From an uncultured Bacteroidales bacterium (GTDB taxonomy: Bacteria > Bacteroidota > Bacteroidia > Bacteroidales > Tenuifilaceae): 11,003 nucleotides of DNA. The stretch is taken from the NCBI GenBank assembly GCA_937915475.1, contig CALGIR010000211.1, positions 1 to 11,003 on the forward strand, given 5' to 3'. The notes below the pieces were generated by a model. The model saw only the letters and a list, made by a program, of their open reading frames with translations, was not told where the DNA came from and did no database searches. Both the position numbers and the translations under genes were made by a program. Of this stretch, positions 7,594-11,003 are shown in pieces (positions within the stretch are counted from its first letter, which is position 1; every line of letters begins with the position of its first letter).

Positions 7594-8340
7594 TTACCAG
7601 TTCTTTTCTACCTTCACTTTTGCCTGTTTAGCTTTCTCCTCTTTAAGCCTATCCTGTATATCTTTCTCTCTGCCTTGTATAGCGTCTAGCATTCTTTGAG
7701 CATCCTCAGGCGATATTTGTTGTTGATCTTGTTCTTGCTGATCATCATTAGATTTATCCTGCTGATTATCCTCGGGGTTATCCTGCTTGTCGTCTTGTTT
7801 TTGTTCATCATCCTGCTTATCCTGGTCGTTCTCGCCATCCTGATTATCTTGATCACCCTGATTGTCTTGATTGTCCTGCTGTTGAAGGAATCGCTGTGCT
7901 TGTGATAGGTTATACTTTGTCTCTAAATCGTTAGGATTAAGCCTAAGCGCTTGTTTGTATGCCTCAACACTCTCCTCAAATTTTTGCTCTTTAAAATATG
8001 AGTTTCCAAGGTTATGATACACACCAGCCTTGCTTAAATCAGAAATTTGAGAATTGGCAAGCCCATCAAAAGTCTCGATAGCGTCCTCCCATTTTTCCTG
8101 TTTATACAGGGCATCGCCAAGGTTAAAGTTAGCCTTAAACGACGAAGGGTTAACTTCTAAAGCAGAACGGTACGATATTTCAGAATCGAGGTACTCTCCC
8201 CTTTCAAACTCTTTGTTACCCTGTCTAACAACTTTTTTCTCGTTTTGACCATATGTGCCAAAAGCTAACGCCATAAAGCAAACAAAAAACAAAGCGGTCA
8301 CACGTATCATTCTATTTAATTTTAGTATCGTATTCATCAT
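7594..8340 (-). CDS. batC: BatC: exported TPR protein with Asp/Gln/Asn-rich tail
   Basis: TPR protein of the aerotolerance operon, 248 residues. The N-terminus has basic residues then a hydrophobic core (13-30, VTALFFVCFMALAFGTYG), so it is exported or anchored. Three TPR units follow at about 37-70, 71-104 and 108-141, with consensus fragments such as NLGDALYKQEKWEDAIETF and NLGNSYFKEQKFEESVEAY. Residues 153-208 are almost entirely D, Q, N, E and K. A charged helix (about 209-245) ends in the tail VEKNW. TPRs suggest protein-protein contact, probably with the vWA proteins and BatD. Met1 and Met2 are adjacent, and the start is 2 nt after the batB stop, which implies coupled translation. Met11 is a possible alternative start just ahead of the hydrophobic core. 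Confidence 0.9.
   Translation of the reverse strand: MMNTILKLNRMIRVTALFFVCFMALAFGTYGQNEKKVVRQGNKEFERGEYLDSEISYRSALEVNPSSFKANFNLGDALYKQEKWEDAIETFDGLANSQISDLSKAGVYHNLGNSYFKEQKFEESVEAYKQALRLNPNDLETKYNLSQAQRFLQQQDNQDNQGDQDNQDGENDQDKQDDEQKQDDKQDNPEDNQQDKSNDDQQEQDQQQISPEDAQRMLDAIQGREKDIQDRLKEEKAKQAKVKVEKNW
7717..7884 (-). repeat. Imperfect repeats encoding the BatC low-complexity tail
   Basis: 56 codons made of repeating Gln-Asp-Asn units (QDNQDNQGDQDNQDGEND and so on). In DNA this appears as degenerate short repeats of the type CTGATTATC / TTGTCTTGATTGTC on the plus strand. Codons vary between units, so it is not a perfect tandem array, but it could still change length by slippage. Confidence 0.7.
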
Positions 8341-8342
8341 TA

Positions 8343-9383
8343 CTAATTGCTTTCACCAAAAAGGTTTAACCTTTTAATCAACTTGTTTTTACGCTCCAAT
8401 ACAAAAAACTCAATAATCAACAGCAACAATGCTATACCAAAAAGGTACTGAAACTGATCATCGTACTCAGAAAAGACTTTGTCCTTAAGTTCTGTGCGCT
8501 CCATTCGGTTTATCTCCTCAAAAAGTGGAAGTAAACCAATTTGAGTATTGGATGCCCGCAGATATTTACCTCCGCCCGAAACAGCAACTTTCGAAAGAGT
8601 TTCTTCATCAAGCCTGGTTACCACTATATTATCATCCTTATCGCGAAGAAAATCACTATTTCTGGCTCCCATGGGGATTGGCGCTCCCTTAGGTGACCCT
8701 ATTCCTATGGCGTGTATAACAATGCCTTTTTCTGAAAAAGCCTTTTGAGCTGCCGCAACGGGGTCATCCTCATGATTTTCACCATCAGAAATAATAATAA
8801 TCACCTTGCTGGTCTCGCTTTGGGGGCTAAATGAGTTAACCGCCAAATTAATTGCGGAACCAATTGCAGTACCCTGCTTAGAAACCATTCCTGGGCTAAT
8901 GGAAGTGAGAAACATCTTTGCAGAGGTATAATCGTTGGTAACGGGTAGCTGAACATAGGCATCGCCAGCAAAAACTATTAGCCCAATCCTGTCATTTGAT
9001 AGCTGGTCCACCAAACGTGAGATGGCCTGCTTTGCCCTTTCGAGCCTGTTAGGCTGAATATCCTGAGCTAGCATGCTATTGGAAACATCGAGCGCAATAA
9101 TTATCTCTATCCCTTTTCGCTTAGCCTCGGTTAACTTAGACCCAAACTGTGGACGAGCCAAGCCAAAAATTATAAAAGCAAAGGCAACAAAAAATAAAAT
9201 GGATTTAATCCAACCTCTACTTTTTGAAATCCCAGGCATAAGCTGCTGCAAGAGTTCAGTATTCCCAAACTCCGAAATTCGTCGTCTCTTAATGTGCATA
9301 GCCACAAAATAAAGACCGATAAATGCTGGAATTAGCAGCAATGCATATAAATAATCTGGGTTAGCAAATCTGAACATGGCCAA
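8343..9383 (-). CDS. batB: BatB: membrane-anchored von Willebrand factor A protein
   Basis: 346-residue vWA protein of the inner membrane. Two N-terminal spans (about 11-29 and 60-76) precede the vWA domain (about 93-290), and a third span lies at about 312-329. The metal-ion-dependent adhesion site is complete: D99-V-S101-N-S103, Thr172 in GTAIGSAI, and Asp200 in ISDGEN. The sequence LARPQFG just after the second span is typical of BatA/BatB proteins. With a metal-bound ligand site, it probably binds partner proteins such as BatA, BatC or BatD; MoxR-type ATPases are the usual partners of this class. It starts 32 nt after batA and ends 2 nt before batC. Met3 (MFRFANPDYL) is a plausible alternative start. 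Confidence 0.94.
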   Translation of the reverse strand: MAMFRFANPDYLYALLLIPAFIGLYFVAMHIKRRRISEFGNTELLQQLMPGISKSRGWIKSILFFVAFAFIIFGLARPQFGSKLTEAKRKGIEIIIALDVSNSMLAQDIQPNRLERAKQAISRLVDQLSNDRIGLIVFAGDAYVQLPVTNDYTSAKMFLTSISPGMVSKQGTAIGSAINLAVNSFSPQSETSKVIIIISDGENHEDDPVAAAQKAFSEKGIVIHAIGIGSPKGAPIPMGARNSDFLRDKDDNIVVTRLDEETLSKVAVSGGGKYLRASNTQIGLLPLFEEINRMERTELKDKVFSEYDDQFQYLFGIALLLLIIEFFVLERKNKLIKRLNLFGESN

Positions 9384-9415
9384 CTATTAATTTCAATTGT
9401 TTACAAAATATTAAC

Positions 9416-10408
9416 CTAAGGGATACTTCTCAGTACAGTTGCCCTTAAAATAAAATCGAGACCTAAAAGAGCCAAAGCCCAAAAGGCATATACAGCAAAT
9501 TCTTCTTTTTTTCGGGTTGTTTCAACAACCTCAATCTTAGTTTTTTCAAGCTGATTTATCTCTTGGTAAACTTTTTCAAGTGCCTCATTATCCGTTGCCC
9601 TATAATACCTACCGCCAGTTATTGAAGCTATTTGCTTTAGCACATCCTCATCAATTTCAACCTTTACATCTTGGTATCTTACCCCAAATGGTGTTTGAAC
9701 CGGATAAGGAGCCGTACCAATTGAGCCAACACCAACGGGATAAACCCTGATGCCAAACGTTTTAGCAATATCAGCAGCCATTAAAGGCGATATCTCTCCC
9801 CTATTATTCACCCCATCGGTTAGCAGAATAACAACCTTACTCTTGGCATCACTATCCTTTAATCGAGCAATTCCCGTGGCCAATCCAACTCCAATGGCAG
9901 TTCCATCCTCAAGTAGACCAAGCTTTACGTCCTTAAACATATTTATAACTGTAGCATAATCTGTAGTTAAAGGGCACATAGTAAAACTCTCGCCAGCAAA
10001 TATTACAAGTCCTATTCTATCGGAACTTCTGCCCGCAACAAATTGAATTCCAATATTTTTGGCTGCCTCAATTCTGTCGGGTTTAAAATCGCGTGCAAGC
10101 ATACTCGATGATATATCGAGGGCGATAATTATATCTACTCCTTCGCTTTCGATATTTTGGGTAACATTAAACGATTGAGGCCGAGCCAATACTACAATTA
10201 TCAAAGCCAGAGCAGCCATACGCAATGCAAAGGGTAAGTGCCTTAGATACACCCTAAGCGATACAGGCGCCTTGCTAAAGCCCTTTAATGTTGATAGCTG
10301 AAGGCTTGGCTTTGCATCCTTTTGTCTGAAAATATACCAAGCAATAAGCCCAGGTAATATCAGCAAAAGGTATAGTAATTTTGGATGAGCAAATATGATT
10401 CCTTCCAT
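9416..10408 (-). CDS. batA: BatA: membrane-anchored von Willebrand factor A protein
   Basis: 330-residue vWA protein paralogous to BatB, with the same layout: spans at about 9-27 and 59-77, vWA domain about 90-290, and a C-terminal span about 305-324. The MIDAS is complete, with D98-I-S100-S-S102, Thr170 in DGTAIGVGL and Asp198 in LLTDGVNNRG. LARPQSF follows the second span. Its ATG shares one base with the TAA of the preceding gene (TAATG at 10406-10410), a strong sign of translational coupling. In characterised Bacteroidota operons BatA acts with BatB and the TPR proteins in the cell envelope; the exact function is unknown. Confidence 0.94.
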   Translation of the reverse strand: MEGIIFAHPKLLYLLLILPGLIAWYIFRQKDAKPSLQLSTLKGFSKAPVSLRVYLRHLPFALRMAALALIIVVLARPQSFNVTQNIESEGVDIIIALDISSSMLARDFKPDRIEAAKNIGIQFVAGRSSDRIGLVIFAGESFTMCPLTTDYATVINMFKDVKLGLLEDGTAIGVGLATGIARLKDSDAKSKVVILLTDGVNNRGEISPLMAADIAKTFGIRVYPVGVGSIGTAPYPVQTPFGVRYQDVKVEIDEDVLKQIASITGGRYYRATDNEALEKVYQEINQLEKTKIEVVETTRKKEEFAVYAFWALALLGLDFILRATVLRSIP

Positions 10409-10959
10409 TACTCGCCAGGTTTTTCAGGTTCAACAACGTTTTTGCTTTTCACTTCTTCATCACCACTGGGTTCGTCCTCATCATTAACCTCTACTTCAAC
10501 AGGCACTTCTATTTTTGTTTGATTCACAAATTTGAACCCAAAATTTAACCCAGCCTCATTTTCTGATGCTTGCGGTGTATATCTTGCAAATTTCACCAAA
10601 TCGGAGAGTGAAAGATTATCCGATAACTCACTGAGCAATTCTTTTGATATAATGTTTTCGTTCCGAAAACTTTGAATTATCTCATCGGTGGTTTGCTCCA
10701 TGGCGTATAAGCCAAACCTCGACTCAATGTATTGCCTAATAATATTGGTAAGAGTTGTATGGTAGTGCTTATGCTTATCGGTACTCCAAAGTTTTTCTGT
10801 CTTAATTAAATTCAGCTCACGCAGCGCAACAATATGTGCAGGTTCAGCAGGTTTTGCAGGAAAGAAAAGGGGCTTATTCTTCCTTCGCCTCGATATGCAG
10901 TAAAAAACAAATGCAATTAACCCAATAAGCAGCAAACTGCCGCCAATCCAAGGTGCCAC
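10408..10959 (-). CDS. Bat-operon single-span membrane protein, possibly 5'-truncated
   Basis: First visible gene of the operon, usually found between the DUF58 and batA genes in Bacteroidota. From a GTG at 10957-10959 it encodes 183 residues: a membrane span (about 5-21, IGGSLLLIGLIAFVFYCI), the basic stop-transfer RRRKNK (24-29), a cytoplasmic helical domain (about 41-130, including YHTTLTNIIRQYIESRFG and DLVKFARYTP), and an acidic tail rich in E, D and P. Family members I recall are about 300 residues, with a signal peptide and a periplasmic domain before this span, which are missing here. In frame, seven to nine codons upstream of the GTG still look coding (LFLSFGEV before APWIGG), then two stops appear (10981-10986). 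Either the gene starts at GTG, it has been split, or a frameshift broke it. No proposed function beyond a Bat complex component. Confidence 0.75.
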   Translation of the reverse strand: MAPWIGGSLLLIGLIAFVFYCISRRRKNKPLFFPAKPAEPAHIVALRELNLIKTEKLWSTDKHKHYHTTLTNIIRQYIESRFGLYAMEQTTDEIIQSFRNENIISKELLSELSDNLSLSDLVKFARYTPQASENEAGLNFGFKFVNQTKIEVPVEVEVNDEDEPSGDEEVKSKNVVEPEKPGE

Positions 10960-11003
10960 CTCGCCAAAAGAAAGAAAAAGTCATCAATCTATTTCAATGT
11001 GCC
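10960..11003 (-). other. Right edge: probable remnant or end of upstream coding sequence
   Basis: Forty-four bases precede the GTG start. All three minus-strand frames were read. One has TAG at 10989-10991 after GTLK and then stays open as IDDFF. The frame of the downstream gene has tandem TGA stops at 10981-10986. An ATG at 10982-10984 opens a different frame that does not encode the membrane span. Too short to assign. Confidence 0.4.

Noticed and set aside
7696..7905. Plus-strand open frame encoding a very hydrophobic Leu/Ile peptide opposite batC
   Set aside because: It is the complement of the Asp/Gln/Asn codon repeats; such codons read as Leu/Ile/Val on the other strand. No start-region signals support it.
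10961..10984. ATG at 10982-10984 as the start of the gene before batA
   Set aside because: Its frame differs from the frame encoding the membrane span and conserved domain, so it cannot start that protein without a frameshift.

Overview
The window comes from the chromosome of a member of the Bacteroidota, most likely class Bacteroidia. Three things point there: a Bat (Bacteroides aerotolerance) cluster in the usual order, Bacteroidota-type promoter boxes (TAnnTTTG) upstream of several genes, and start regions that are AT-rich and lack Shine-Dalgarno sequences. Every gene I can support lies on the minus strand, so transcription runs from high to low coordinates. I see no tRNA, rRNA, CRISPR array, insertion sequence, integrase or phage gene.

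Right side, about 4964-11003: six tightly packed genes form the distal part of a bat operon. The first is a single-span membrane protein with an unusual 5' end. It is followed by batA and batB (membrane-anchored von Willebrand A proteins with complete metal-binding motifs), batC (exported TPR protein with a long Asp/Gln/Asn-rich tail), batD (large exported and anchored protein of the oxygen-tolerance family) and batE (TPR, two membrane spans, SH3-like domain). Gaps are 1-nt overlap, 32, 2, 11 and 24 nt, which fits one transcript. The moxR ATPase and DUF58 genes that usually head this operon would lie beyond the right edge. Together these proteins probably build an envelope complex in which two vWA proteins, TPR proteins and BatD interact across the inner membrane; its biochemical job is not established.

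Middle, about 3880-4963: a stand-alone exported glutathione-peroxidase-family gene with its own probable promoter and terminator, flanked by non-coding stretches of 222 and 322 bases.

Left side, 1-3879: ffh (signal recognition particle GTPase) with its own promoter and folD (one-carbon metabolism) 45 nt downstream, ended by a very clear intrinsic terminator. Beyond it is a separately promoted POT-family transporter cut by the left edge.

Nothing here is convincingly a new system. The points most worth a second look are the disrupted-looking 5' end of the first bat-operon gene, the apparent sharing of a cytoplasmic domain between that protein and BatD, and family-atypical residues in the peroxidase and the transporter.
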